A stretch of DNA of 64,000 nucleotides from the NCBI GenBank assembly GCA_003241385.1, contig QFPO01000020.1:77592-141591 (forward strand), read 5' to 3'. Made by a program: the position numbers and the translations under genes. The stretch is from Rhodanobacter denitrificans. Its GTDB lineage: Bacteria > Pseudomonadota > Gammaproteobacteria > Xanthomonadales > Rhodanobacteraceae. Every line of letters starts with the position of its first letter. Position 1 is the stretch's first letter. Of the stretch, positions 25,475-34,222 are shown one piece after another. The notes under the pieces were generated by a model. It did no database searches and was not told where the DNA came from. It saw nothing but the letters and a program-made list of their open reading frames with translations.

Positions 25475-26452
25475 TTGATTCTGATCCACTCACGCATCGC
25501 GGGTACCGGCAGCTATCTGCCGGACAAGGTCCTGACCAACGCCGACCTCGAACGGCTCGTCGAAACCAGCGACGAGTGGATCGTCTCGCGCACGGGCATC
25601 CGCGAGCGGCATATCGCCGCCGACGGCGAGACGACCGGCGATCTGGCCCTGCACGCGGCGCGCCGCGCGCTCGAGGCGGCCGGCGTCGCGGCGACCGAGA
25701 TCGACCTGATCGTGCTCGGCACGACCACGCCGGATCTGGTCTTTCCGTCGACCGCCTGTCTGCTGCAGCACCGGCTCGGCGCGAACGGCTGCATGGCCTT
25801 CGACGTCAACGCGGCCTGCAGCGGCTTCATGTACGCGCTCGGCATCGCCGACAAGTTCATCCGCTCGGGCACGGTCAGGACGGCCCTGGTCGTCGGCTCC
25901 GAGACGCTGTCGCGGATGACCGACTGGACCGACCGCCAGACCTGCGTGCTGTTCGGCGACGGCGCCGGCGCGGTCGTGCTCAAGGCCTCGGACGAGGCCG
26001 GCATCCTGTCCACGCATCTGCACGCCGACGGCGGCCACAAGGATCTCCTGTACGGACCGGTCGGCGTGTCGACCGGCTTCCGCGCCGAGGAGCCCAACTG
26101 CGGCGTCACGATCCGCATGAGCGGCAACGAAGTGTTCAAGGTCGCGGTCAAGACGCTGGACCGCGTCGTCGACGAGACGCTCGAGGCCAACCAGCTCGAC
26201 AAGAGCGCGATCGACTGGCTGATCCCGCATCAGGCCAATCTGCGCATCATCCAGGCCACCGCCAAGCGGCTGGACATGCCGATGGACCGGGTGATCGTCA
26301 CGGTCGACAAGCACGGCAATACCTCGTCCGGTTCGGTGCCGCTGGCGCTGGACTATGCGGTACGCTCCGGCAAGGTCCAGCGCGGCCAGCTGCTGCTGCT
26401 GGAGGCGTTCGGCGGCGGCTTCACCTGGGGTTCGGCGCTGATCCGCTACTAG
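25475..26452 (+). CDS. fabH: 3-oxoacyl-ACP synthase III (FabH)
   Basis: FabH condenses acetyl-CoA with malonyl-ACP to start type II fatty-acid synthesis. The 325-residue protein has the Cys-His-Asn triad: C115 in NAACSGF, H252 in IPHQAN and N282 in HGNTSSGS. It ends in GGGFTWGSALIRY, typical of FabH. The start is a TTG at 25475 preceded by GAAGGGG; no ATG or GTG is suitably placed. It begins the fab cluster after the rpmF terminator. plsX, normally directly upstream, is missing. Confidence 0.97.
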   Translation: MILIHSRIAGTGSYLPDKVLTNADLERLVETSDEWIVSRTGIRERHIAADGETTGDLALHAARRALEAAGVAATEIDLIVLGTTTPDLVFPSTACLLQHRLGANGCMAFDVNAACSGFMYALGIADKFIRSGTVRTALVVGSETLSRMTDWTDRQTCVLFGDGAGAVVLKASDEAGILSTHLHADGGHKDLLYGPVGVSTGFRAEEPNCGVTIRMSGNEVFKVAVKTLDRVVDETLEANQLDKSAIDWLIPHQANLRIIQATAKRLDMPMDRVIVTVDKHGNTSSGSVPLALDYAVRSGKVQRGQLLLLEAFGGGFTWGSALIRY

Positions 26453-26670
26453 CGGATCCTCCGGCGGCGAGCGTCGGCGGCGGTCCGCCGGTCGCGACGG
26501 ATCGCGCCGGACGACCGCGCGGATGGCGGGTTCCGGGAGAAGATCGGTTCGGCGAGTACAGGTTCGAGCTCCGTTCGCCGCGGCCGGTCGTCGGGTCTTC
26601 GATCGGATCAGGGCAGGGAGCCGGTACTCCCCACTCATCGCTAGAGCGCTGCCGAGCGCGGAGGGATTCC

Positions 26671-27480
26671 ATGGCTCAACGTCTGCTGCTCGAGGGGCGC
26701 GCGGTCTGGCTCAAGCGCTACGGGCACCGGCGCCGGCGCCTCGCGCATCGCGCGCTCGATTTCACGGCCCGCCAGCTCGATCTGGAGCCGCTGCGGCCCG
26801 ACCGCGTCGAATCGGCCGAGGAGGCCCAGCGCATCGAGGCGCGCCGCCTCGGCGAACTGGCCGGCCGCGGCCTGCGCGTGCCGGCCGTGCTGGCCGACGG
26901 CGCCGGCGTGCTGCTGCTCAGCGACGTCGGCGCCTCGCTGTCGCTGCGGCTGCGCGAGCTCGCCGATCGGCCCGCTGCGGTCGATCGTCTGGTCGCCGGT
27001 GCGGTCGACGCGATCGCGCAGGCGCATCGGCGCGACGTCTATCTCGGCCAGCCGCTGCCGCGCAATCTCACCGTCGACGCCGACGGTTACGGCTTCATCG
27101 ATTTCGAGGAAGACCCCGGCCGCGTGATGTCGCTGGACGGCGCGCAGGCGCGCGACTGGCTGCTGTTCGCCTCGGGCGTCGCGCGTCGCTACGAGTCGCG
27201 CGAGCCGCAGGCGCTGGCGACCCTGCTCGCGGCCGGCCTGGAGCGTGCGCGCGAGCCGGTGATCGGGCAGGTGACCCATGCCGCGCAGCGGCTGCATTTC
27301 CTCGAGCGCCTGACCCGCCCGCTCGGATCGCGCGCCCGCGCGCTCGGCGCGGCGGTCGCCTCGCTGCGCCATGCGCTCGGCATCCTCACGCTGATGGCGC
27401 TGGTGCTGCTGGTGGACTACCTGCCGGACCGCGACATCGACCTGCTCGGCCTTTCCTTCCTGATCGACTATCTGACATGA
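26671..27480 (+). CDS. Kinase-like (LPS-kinase/RIO-type) membrane-associated protein between fabH and fabD
   Basis: A 269-residue protein. It resembles small atypical kinases of the lipopolysaccharide-kinase type: VWLKRYGHRRRRLAHRALDF at the N terminus, then EAQRIEARRLGELAGRGLRV and a GVLLLSDVG hinge. A catalytic-loop-like LGQPLPRNLTVD is followed by GFIDFEEDPG, which corresponds to the DFG metal site. The usual catalytic Asp or His of the loop is replaced by Gln (GQPLPRN), as in related small proteins. The C terminus ends in a hydrophobic helix (LGILTLMALVLLVDYLP), suggesting membrane attachment. The stop overlaps the fabD ATG. The substrate is unknown. Confidence 0.7.
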   Translation: MAQRLLLEGRAVWLKRYGHRRRRLAHRALDFTARQLDLEPLRPDRVESAEEAQRIEARRLGELAGRGLRVPAVLADGAGVLLLSDVGASLSLRLRELADRPAAVDRLVAGAVDAIAQAHRRDVYLGQPLPRNLTVDADGYGFIDFEEDPGRVMSLDGAQARDWLLFASGVARRYESREPQALATLLAAGLERAREPVIGQVTHAAQRLHFLERLTRPLGSRARALGAAVASLRHALGILTLMALVLLVDYLPDRDIDLLGLSFLIDYLT

Positions 27481-28424
27481 CCGCTACCGCTTCCACGCTC
27501 GCATTCGTCTTCCCCGGCCAGGGCTCGCAGTCGCTCGGCATGCTGGCCGAACTGGCCGAGATGCACGCACAGGTGCGCCAGACCTTCGTCGAAGCCTCCG
27601 ACGGCGCCGGCGTGGACCTGTGGGCGCTGTCGCAGGGCGGGCCGGAGGAGATGCTCGGCCGGACCGAGTACACGCAGCCGGCGCTGCTCGCCGCCGGCGT
27701 CGCGGTCTGGCGCGTCTGGCTGGCCGCCGGCGGCGCACGCCCGGCACGGCTGGCCGGCCACAGCCTCGGCGAGTACACGGCCCTGGTCGCCGCCGGCGCG
27801 ATCAGCCTGCACGACGCGGCGCATCTGGTGCGGATCCGCGGCCAGGCGATGCAGGCCGCGGCGCCGGCCGGCGCCGGCGCGATGGCGGCCGTGCTCGGCG
27901 CCGACGACGCCCTGGTCGAAGCGGTCTGCCGCGACGTGTCCGGCGAGACCGTCGTGGTGCCGGCCAACTACAACTCGCCGGGCCAGATCGTGATCGGCGG
28001 ACACGCCGCGGCGGTCGACGCGGCGCTCGCGCAGCTCGCCGAGCGCGGCGTGCGCAAGGCGGTCAAGCTCGCGGTCAGCGTGCCGTCGCATACGCCGCTG
28101 ATGCGCGAGGCCGCCAACCGGCTGGCCGAGGCGATCGGCGCCTACGTCTGGCGCGAGCCGGCGCTGCCGGTCGTACAGAACGTCGACGCGAAGGTCCACA
28201 CCGGCCTGCCGGATATCCGCGACGCGCTGGTGCGCCAGCTCTATCTGCCGGTACGCTGGACCGGCTGCGTGCAGGCGCTGGCCGCGGCCGGCACGACGCG
28301 CGTGGCCGAGTGTGGCCCCGGCAAGGTGCTGACCGGACTGGTCAAGCGCATCGACAAGTCGCTCGACGCCCGTCCGCTCGGTACGCCGGGCGAGTTCGAG
28401 ACGGCGCGCGAGGCCTGGGCCTGA
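27477..28424 (+). CDS. fabD: Malonyl-CoA:ACP transacylase (FabD)
   Basis: FabD loads malonyl groups onto acyl carrier protein for chain elongation. The 315-residue protein opens with TLAFVFPGQGSQSLGML, carries the nucleophile Ser in LAGHSLGEYTALVAAG, the substrate Arg in VRIRGQAMQ, and the catalytic His in SVPSHTPLM. CGPGKVLTGLVKRI near the end is also characteristic. The ATG at 27477 overlaps the stop of the kinase-like gene by four bases, fixing the start. Confidence 0.97.
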   Translation: MTATASTLAFVFPGQGSQSLGMLAELAEMHAQVRQTFVEASDGAGVDLWALSQGGPEEMLGRTEYTQPALLAAGVAVWRVWLAAGGARPARLAGHSLGEYTALVAAGAISLHDAAHLVRIRGQAMQAAAPAGAGAMAAVLGADDALVEAVCRDVSGETVVVPANYNSPGQIVIGGHAAAVDAALAQLAERGVRKAVKLAVSVPSHTPLMREAANRLAEAIGAYVWREPALPVVQNVDAKVHTGLPDIRDALVRQLYLPVRWTGCVQALAAAGTTRVAECGPGKVLTGLVKRIDKSLDARPLGTPGEFETAREAWA

Positions 28425-28452
28425 TTCTCCTTTCCTACTGCGAGACTTCCGC

Positions 28453-29196
28453 ATGAGTGCAATCCTCGAGGGCGAGATCGCCCTGGTCACCGGTGCCAGC
28501 CGCGGCATCGGCGCGGCGATCGCCGCGGAGCTGGCGAGCCTCGGCGCCGTCGTGATCGGCACCGCGACCAGCGAAGCCGGCGCGCAGGCGATCGGCGAGC
28601 GGCTGGCCGCCGCCGGTGGCGCCGGACGCGTGCTCGACGTCACCGATGCGGCCGCGGTCGACGCGCTGGTCGAGGAGATCGGCAAGACCTTCGGCGCGCC
28701 GTCGATCCTCGTCAACAACGCCGGCATCACGCGCGACCAGCTGCTGATGCGCATGCGCGAGGAGGACTGGCAGGCGATCATCGACACCAATCTGAGCTCG
28801 GTCTTCCGGACCTCGCGCGCGGTGCTGCGCGGCATGATGAAGGCGCGCAAGGGCCGCATCATCTCGATCGCCTCGGTGATCGGTTTGACCGGCAACCCGG
28901 GCCAGGCCAACTACGCGGCGGCCAAGGCCGGCATCATCGCGTTCTCCAAGTCGCTCGCGCGCGAGATCGGCTCGCGCGGGATCACCGTCAACGTGGTCGC
29001 GCCGGGCTTCATCGACACCGACATGACGCGCGTGCTGCCCGAGGAGCAGAAGAAGGCCCTGGTCGGCCAGATCGCGCTCGGCCGCCTCGGCGAGCCGGTC
29101 GACATCGCGCGTGCGGTCGCGTTCCTGGCCTCGCCGGCCGCGGCCTACATCACCGGAGAAACCCTGCACGTCAACGGCGGCATGTACATGCCGTGA
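28453..29196 (+). CDS. fabG: 3-oxoacyl-ACP reductase (FabG)
   Basis: FabG reduces 3-oxoacyl-ACP with NADPH in each elongation cycle. The 247-residue short-chain dehydrogenase has the cofactor loop TGASRGIGAAIA, the NNAG motif (VNNAGITRDQ), the catalytic Ser in ISIASVIG, and YAAAKAG with catalytic Tyr and Lys. The C-terminal APGFIDTDMT and GETLHVNGGMYMP are typical of FabG. It lies 28 bases after fabD. Confidence 0.97.
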   Translation: MSAILEGEIALVTGASRGIGAAIAAELASLGAVVIGTATSEAGAQAIGERLAAAGGAGRVLDVTDAAAVDALVEEIGKTFGAPSILVNNAGITRDQLLMRMREEDWQAIIDTNLSSVFRTSRAVLRGMMKARKGRIISIASVIGLTGNPGQANYAAAKAGIIAFSKSLAREIGSRGITVNVVAPGFIDTDMTRVLPEEQKKALVGQIALGRLGEPVDIARAVAFLASPAAAYITGETLHVNGGMYMP

Positions 29197-29390
29197 GCGG
29201 GCGCCGGCCGGGCCGGACCGCTTGAAAAGCGGCCGGCACGGCGCCATCGCGAACCCGCGCGGACGCTCCGGGCGGTTGCTGGCGACCCTTCGGACGTTCC
29301 ACTACAATGCGCCCGACTTCGAGCCACGCTGCGCCACCCGGTGCGGCGGTCGGACAAACCGCAAGAATCCCACCGGGAGGAAGAGAACCC

Positions 29391-29630
29391 ATGAGCACCA
29401 TCGAAGAACGCGTCAAGAAAATCGTCGTCGAACAGCTGGGTGTGAAGGAAGACGAGGTCACGCCGAACGCGTCGTTCGTTGACGATCTCGGCGCCGATTC
29501 GCTCGACACCGTGGAGCTGGTGATGGCGCTCGAGGAAGAGTTCGAGTGCGAGATTCCCGACGAGGAAGCCGAGAAGATCACCACCGTCCAGCAGGCGGTC
29601 GATTACGTGAAGGCGCACGTCAAGGCCTGA
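29391..29630 (+). CDS. acpP: Acyl carrier protein
   Basis: The carrier for growing acyl chains. The 79-residue acidic protein has the phosphopantetheine attachment Ser37 in DDLGADSLDTVELVMALE. The ATG at 29391 follows a GGGAGGAAGAG ribosome-binding site; the upstream in-frame extension is not ACP-like. TACAAT at 29303-29308 may be the -10 of its own promoter, with a poor -35 (TTGCTG at 29276, 21 bases away). A terminator follows at 29654-29686, so acpP can be expressed at high level separately from fabF. Confidence 0.98.
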   Translation: MSTIEERVKKIVVEQLGVKEDEVTPNASFVDDLGADSLDTVELVMALEEEFECEIPDEEAEKITTVQQAVDYVKAHVKA

Positions 29631-29653
29631 TCGGGGTCTGCCCAGGCGTCGAA

Positions 29654-29686
29654 AGAGCTGCGCCCGCGAGGCGCAGCTCTCGTTTT
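29654..29686 (+). terminator. Rho-independent terminator after acpP
   Basis: GAGCTGCGCC (29655-29664) pairs perfectly with GGCGCAGCTC (29670-29679) and is followed by TCGTTTT. The short T run suggests partial read-through into fabF. Confidence 0.75.
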
Positions 29687-29743
29687 GAGGGGTGCGATCG
29701 CTACGCTCGCGTACGGTCGGTCCCGCCATCGAAAGGTATTCGC

Positions 29744-30982
29744 ATGACCAAGCGTCGCGTCGTCGTCACCGGACTCGGACTGCTCAGCCCCGTCGGCAAC
29801 GACGTACCCACCGCCTGGCGCAACGTGCTCGACGGCGTGAGCGGCATCGGCCCGATCACGCATTTCGACGCCAGCACGTTCCCGACGCGGATCGCCGGCG
29901 AGATCCGCGACTTCGATCCTTCGACGGTGATCCCGCCGAAGGACGTCAAGAAGATGGATCCGTTCATCCACTATGGCGTCGCGGCCTCGGTCCAGGCACT
30001 GGCCGACGCGGGCCTGGTCCCGCACGAGCACGACGCCGAGCGCATCGGCGTGGCGATCGGCGCCGGCATCGGCGGCATCCACACGATCGAGCGCACCTCG
30101 ATTACGTATCACGAGAGCGGCCAGCGCAAGATTTCGCCGTTCTTCGTGCCGAGCTCGATCATCAACATGGCGTCCGGCCAGCTGTCGATCATGCTCGGCC
30201 TGAAGGGCCCGAACATCGCCTGCGTGACCGCCTGCACGACCGCCACGCACAACATCGGCCTGGCGATGCGCATGATCCAGTACGGCGACGCCGACGTGAT
30301 GATCGCCGGCGGCGCCGAGTACGCGACGACCGGCACCGCGGTCGGCGGCTTCTGCTCGGCGCGCGCGATGTCCACGCGCAACGACGAGCCGACGCGTGCG
30401 AGCCGTCCGTGGGACCGCGGCCGCGACGGCTTCGTGCTGTCCGACGGCGCCGGCGTGCTGGTCATTGAGGACTACGAGCACGCGGTCAAGCGCGGCGCGC
30501 GGATCTACTGCGAGCTGGCCGGCTACGGCATGAGCGGCGACGCCTACCACATGACCTCGCCGCCCGAGGACGGCAACGGCGCGCGCCGCTCGATGCAGAT
30601 CGCGATCGCCGACGCCGGACTCAATCCGGACCAGGTCCAGTACATCAACGCGCATGCGACCTCGACCGGCGTCGGCGACATCGCCGAGGTCGCCGCGATC
30701 AAGGCCTGCTTCGGCGATCACGCCGGCAAGCTGATGGTCAGCTCGACCAAGTCGATGACCGGCCATCTGCTCGGCGCGGCCGGCGGCGTCGAGGCGATCT
30801 TCTCGATCCTCGCGCTGCGCGACAACGTCGTGCCGCCGACGATCAATCTGGACGACCCGGACGAGGGCTGCGATCTGGACTTCGTGCCGCATACGGCGCG
30901 CGAGAGCCGGCTCGAGGTCGTGCTGTCCAATTCGTTCGGATTCGGCGGTACCAACGGCACGCTGGCGTTCCGACGCGTTTGA
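29744..30982 (+). CDS. fabF: 3-oxoacyl-ACP synthase II (FabF)
   Basis: FabF elongates acyl-ACP and sets the unsaturated/saturated balance. The 412-residue protein starts MTKRRVVVTGLGLLSPVGND and has the catalytic C164 in VTACTTATHNIG. The two catalytic histidines lie in YINAHATSTGVGD and STKSMTGHLLGAAGG, and the C-terminal NSFGFGGTNGTL loop is present. The ATG at 29744 follows GAAAGG. The TGA at 30980-30982 overlaps the TTG start of pabB. Confidence 0.97.
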   Translation: MTKRRVVVTGLGLLSPVGNDVPTAWRNVLDGVSGIGPITHFDASTFPTRIAGEIRDFDPSTVIPPKDVKKMDPFIHYGVAASVQALADAGLVPHEHDAERIGVAIGAGIGGIHTIERTSITYHESGQRKISPFFVPSSIINMASGQLSIMLGLKGPNIACVTACTTATHNIGLAMRMIQYGDADVMIAGGAEYATTGTAVGGFCSARAMSTRNDEPTRASRPWDRGRDGFVLSDGAGVLVIEDYEHAVKRGARIYCELAGYGMSGDAYHMTSPPEDGNGARRSMQIAIADAGLNPDQVQYINAHATSTGVGDIAEVAAIKACFGDHAGKLMVSSTKSMTGHLLGAAGGVEAIFSILALRDNVVPPTINLDDPDEGCDLDFVPHTARESRLEVVLSNSFGFGGTNGTLAFRRV

Positions 30983-32331
30983 CGCGCGTCCGGCTCAGCC
31001 TGACCGGCCGGCGCGACCTGCTCGCGCTGGCGGCGGCTTACCCCGAGCGCTATCCGGGCCTGCTCGAGAGCGCGGCGCGCGGCGGTGACCGGCCGCGCTA
31101 CGACATCCTGTTCGCGCATCCGCAGTCGGCGCTGCAGCTGGACGCCGACGGCCGTGTGCGCGACGGCGAGGGCCGTGCGCACGCGGGCGATTTCCTCGAC
31201 CTGCTCGACGCGCGCCACGCCGAGTCGCATGAGGCCGACGCCGGCCACGGCCTGCCGTTCGGCGGCGGCTGGCTGGTCTATCTCGGCTACGAGTACGCCG
31301 GCCACGTCGAGCCGCGCCTGCGGCTGCCGGCCGCCGACGACGGCCTGCCGGTCGCGCTGGCGCTGCGCTGCCCGGCCGCGATCGTCGTCGATCACGCCGA
31401 GGACCGCACGATCCTGATCGCCGAGGCCGAGTACGCCGGCCTGGTCGAGTCGATGGCGCGCGATCTCGCCGACGCGCCGGCCTTCGATGCGGCGCTGCCG
31501 GCGCGCATCGCGATCGACGAGGACGCGCCGCAGCGCTTCCTCGACGGCGTCGCGCGGATCGGCGAATACCTGCGCGCCGGCGACGTGTTCCAGGTCAATC
31601 TCTCGCGCGGCTGGCAGGCGCGCTTCGCCGCGCCGGTCGCGCCGGCCGCGCTGCACGCGGCACTGCGCCGTGCCAATCCGGCGCCGTACGCGGCCCTGCT
31701 GCAGTGGCGTGGCACGGCCGTCGTCAGTTCCTCGCCGGAGCGCCTGGTCGAGGTGCGCGGCGAGCGCGTGCAGACGCGGCCGATCGCCGGCACGCGGCCA
31801 CGGCTGGCCGGCGACGACGAGGCCGGCCGCGTGCGCGAGCTGGTCGGCCATCCGAAGGAGCGTGCCGAGCACGTCATGCTGATCGATCTGGAGCGCAACG
31901 ACCTCGGCCGCATCTGCGTGCCCGGCAGCGTCGTCGTCGACGAGCTGATGACGGTCGAGAGCTACGCGCACGTGCACCACATCGTCTCCAACGTCGCCGG
32001 CCGGCTGCGCGCCGGGGTCTCGCCCGGAGCCGTGCTGCGCGCGGTGTTCCCGGGCGGCACGATCACCGGCTGCCCGAAGGTGCGCTGCATGGAGATCATC
32101 GCCGAGCTCGAAGGCCGCGGCCGCGGGGCCTACACCGGCTCGATCGGCTATCTCGATCGCGGCGGCGCGATGGACTTCAACATCCTGATCCGGACCCTGG
32201 TCGCCTCGGACGGCTCGGTGCGCTGGCGTGCCGGTGCCGGCATCGTCTTCGATTCGCAGGCCGGCGCCGAGCTCGAGGAGACGCGTGCGAAGGCGCGCGG
32301 CCTGTTGCGCGCGCTCGGGGACGCGCCGTGA
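30979..32331 (+). CDS. pabB: Aminodeoxychorismate synthase component I (PabB-like)
   Basis: PabB aminates chorismate to 4-amino-4-deoxychorismate for folate. The 450-residue protein has the chorismate-enzyme fold: GDVFQVNLSRGW, NPAPYAALLQW, SSSPERLVEVRG, LIDLERNDLGRIC and VFPGGTITGCPKVRCMEII. The position that is the active-site Lys274 in E. coli PabB (PIKGT) is Ala270 here (RPIAGTRPR), as in anthranilate synthase. Several features (RYDILFAHP, NPAPY) are more PabB-like than TrpE-like, and pabC follows, so PabB is preferred. It starts with a TTG overlapping the fabF stop and its own stop overlaps pabC. Confidence 0.85.
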   Translation: MTRVRLSLTGRRDLLALAAAYPERYPGLLESAARGGDRPRYDILFAHPQSALQLDADGRVRDGEGRAHAGDFLDLLDARHAESHEADAGHGLPFGGGWLVYLGYEYAGHVEPRLRLPAADDGLPVALALRCPAAIVVDHAEDRTILIAEAEYAGLVESMARDLADAPAFDAALPARIAIDEDAPQRFLDGVARIGEYLRAGDVFQVNLSRGWQARFAAPVAPAALHAALRRANPAPYAALLQWRGTAVVSSSPERLVEVRGERVQTRPIAGTRPRLAGDDEAGRVRELVGHPKERAEHVMLIDLERNDLGRICVPGSVVVDELMTVESYAHVHHIVSNVAGRLRAGVSPGAVLRAVFPGGTITGCPKVRCMEIIAELEGRGRGAYTGSIGYLDRGGAMDFNILIRTLVASDGSVRWRAGAGIVFDSQAGAELEETRAKARGLLRALGDAP

Positions 32332-33149
32332 TCGCGCGTACGCGCGTCGACGGCCGCGCCTCGGCCGTGGTCGACCTCGCCGATCGCGGCCTCAACTACG
32401 GCGACGGTCTGTTCGAGACGATCCTGTTCGTCGACGGCACCGCGCCGCTGTGGACGCGCCATCTGGCGCGGCTGCGCGCAGGCTGCGAGCGGCTGCGCAT
32501 CGTGCCGCCCGACGAGGCCGCGCTGGCGGCCGACTGCGCCGCCGTCGGCGCCGACCTGGCGCGCGCGGTGGTCCGTGTCACGGTCACGCGCGGCAGCGGC
32601 CCGCGCGGCTATGCGCCGCCGTCGCCGGCCGGCTCGACGCGCATCGTCGCCGCCGGCGCCGAGCCGGTGCTGCCGCGTGATTGGTACCGTGAGGGAATCC
32701 GGGTACGCTTCTGCGAGACCCGTCTGGCGCTGCAGCCGCAACTGGCCGGACTCAAGCATCTGAACCGTCTCGAGCAGGTGCTCGCACGCGCCGAGTGGGA
32801 CGATTCCGCCATTGCCGAGGGCATCGTGTTCGATACCGAAGGGCGCGTCATCGGCGCCACGGCCGCCAATGTGTTCCTGGTCCGCGACGGCGTCGTCGCG
32901 ACGCCGCGCCTGGACCGCTGCGGTGTCGCCGGCGTGATGCGCGCCGAACTGATCGCGCGCCTGGGCGAGGTCCACGTACGCGACGTCGAGGCCGGCGAGC
33001 TGCTCGACGCCGACGAGGTGTTCCTCAGCAACGCCGTGCGCGGCGTGCTCTGGGTCGGCGAGCTCGGCGGCCGCCGCTGGCGCCCCGGCCCGGTCGCCAC
33101 GCGCCTGATCGCCGATCTGCATGCGGCCGGCTTCGGAGCTGCGGCATGA
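32328..33149 (+). CDS. pabC: Aminodeoxychorismate lyase (PabC)
   Basis: This PLP enzyme releases pyruvate from aminodeoxychorismate to give 4-aminobenzoate. The 273-residue fold-type IV protein has DLADRGLNYGDGLFETI near the start, the PLP lysine in LKHLNRLEQVLARAEW, EGIVFDTEGRVIGATAANVF and a late LSNAVRGVLWV. The GTG at 32328 overlaps the pabB stop (GTGA), and its TGA overlaps the mltG ATG. This is the standard gammaproteobacterial order before mltG-tmk-holB. Confidence 0.94.
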   Translation: MIARTRVDGRASAVVDLADRGLNYGDGLFETILFVDGTAPLWTRHLARLRAGCERLRIVPPDEAALAADCAAVGADLARAVVRVTVTRGSGPRGYAPPSPAGSTRIVAAGAEPVLPRDWYREGIRVRFCETRLALQPQLAGLKHLNRLEQVLARAEWDDSAIAEGIVFDTEGRVIGATAANVFLVRDGVVATPRLDRCGVAGVMRAELIARLGEVHVRDVEAGELLDADEVFLSNAVRGVLWVGELGGRRWRPGPVATRLIADLHAAGFGAAA

Positions 33150-34222
33150 GTGCGCCGCGCCGGACGCGCCCCGTCGCCGTGCCGAGCCGTGGTCGCAGCG
33201 GTATCGGCCGTCTGCTCGGCGTCGCCGTGCTGGCGGTGCTGCTCGCGGCGGCCGCGCTCGCGTTCGCCGCCTGGCGCGACTATCGCCACTTCGCCGATGC
33301 ACCGCTGTCGCTCGCGGCCGACACGACGCTCGACATCGCGCGCGGCACCTCGTACCGGCAGATCGTGCGGACGCTGCGCCGCGAGGGCCATACGCAGGCC
33401 GCGCCGTTCTACTGGCGCCTGCTCGATCGCGAGATGGGCGTCGCCGGCCGGCTGCACGCCGGCGAGTACGCGCTGCCGGTCGGCATCACGCCGCGCCAGC
33501 TGCTCGCCAAGATGGCCGCCGGCGACGTGCTGCAACACCAGTTCACGATCGTCGACGGCTGGACGTTCCGTCAGCTGCGCGTCGCGCTCGCGCAGGAGAC
33601 CGGCCTGCGCCAGACGCTGACGACCGCGAGCGACGCCGAGATCGCCGCCCAGCTCGGCCTCGCCGACGTCGGCGCCGAGGGTTGCTGCCTGCCCGAGACC
33701 TATGCCTGGATCAAGGGCGAATCGGATCTGGACGTGCTGCGCCGTGCCGCCGCGGCGATGCGCAGCACACTCGACGAACTCTGGGCTGCGCGCGCGGCCG
33801 ACCTGCCGCTGAAGTCCCCGTACGAGGCGCTGATCCTCGCCTCGATCGTCGAGAAGGAGACCGGCATCGCCAGCGAGCGCGCCGAGGTCGCCGGCGTGTT
33901 CGTGCGGCGGCTGCGGATCGGCATGCGGCTGCAGACCGACCCGACCGTGATCTACGGCCTCGGCGACGGCTATACCGGCCGGCTGCGCCGGCGCGACCTG
34001 GACGGCGACACGCCGTACAACACCTATACGCGCGCCGGCCTGCCGCCGACGCCGATCGCCTTGCCGGGCCGTGCGGCGATCGCCGCGACACTGGCGCCGG
34101 CCGGCGGCGACGCGCTGTACTTCGTCGCCTACGGCGACGGCAGCGGCCGCCACGAGTTCTCGGCGACGCTGGCCGAGCACAATCGCGCGGTCGCGCGCTA
34201 TCTGGAGCGGCTGCGCCGATGA
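33146..34222 (+). CDS. mltG: Endolytic murein transglycosylase MltG
   Basis: MltG cuts nascent peptidoglycan strands at the inner membrane and is thought to terminate glycan elongation. The 358-residue protein has one transmembrane helix (about residues 22-42, LLGVAVLAVLLAAAALAFAA), a LysM-like region (TTLDIARGTSYRQIVRTLRR), and the YceG domain. The catalytic Glu is in LASIVEKETG, followed by RLQTDPTVIYGLG, NTYTRAGLPPTPI and the YFVAYGDGSGRHEFS tail. The ATG overlaps the pabC stop by four bases. Confidence 0.95.
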   Translation: MSAPRRTRPVAVPSRGRSGIGRLLGVAVLAVLLAAAALAFAAWRDYRHFADAPLSLAADTTLDIARGTSYRQIVRTLRREGHTQAAPFYWRLLDREMGVAGRLHAGEYALPVGITPRQLLAKMAAGDVLQHQFTIVDGWTFRQLRVALAQETGLRQTLTTASDAEIAAQLGLADVGAEGCCLPETYAWIKGESDLDVLRRAAAAMRSTLDELWAARAADLPLKSPYEALILASIVEKETGIASERAEVAGVFVRRLRIGMRLQTDPTVIYGLGDGYTGRLRRRDLDGDTPYNTYTRAGLPPTPIALPGRAAIAATLAPAGGDALYFVAYGDGSGRHEFSATLAEHNRAVARYLERLRR

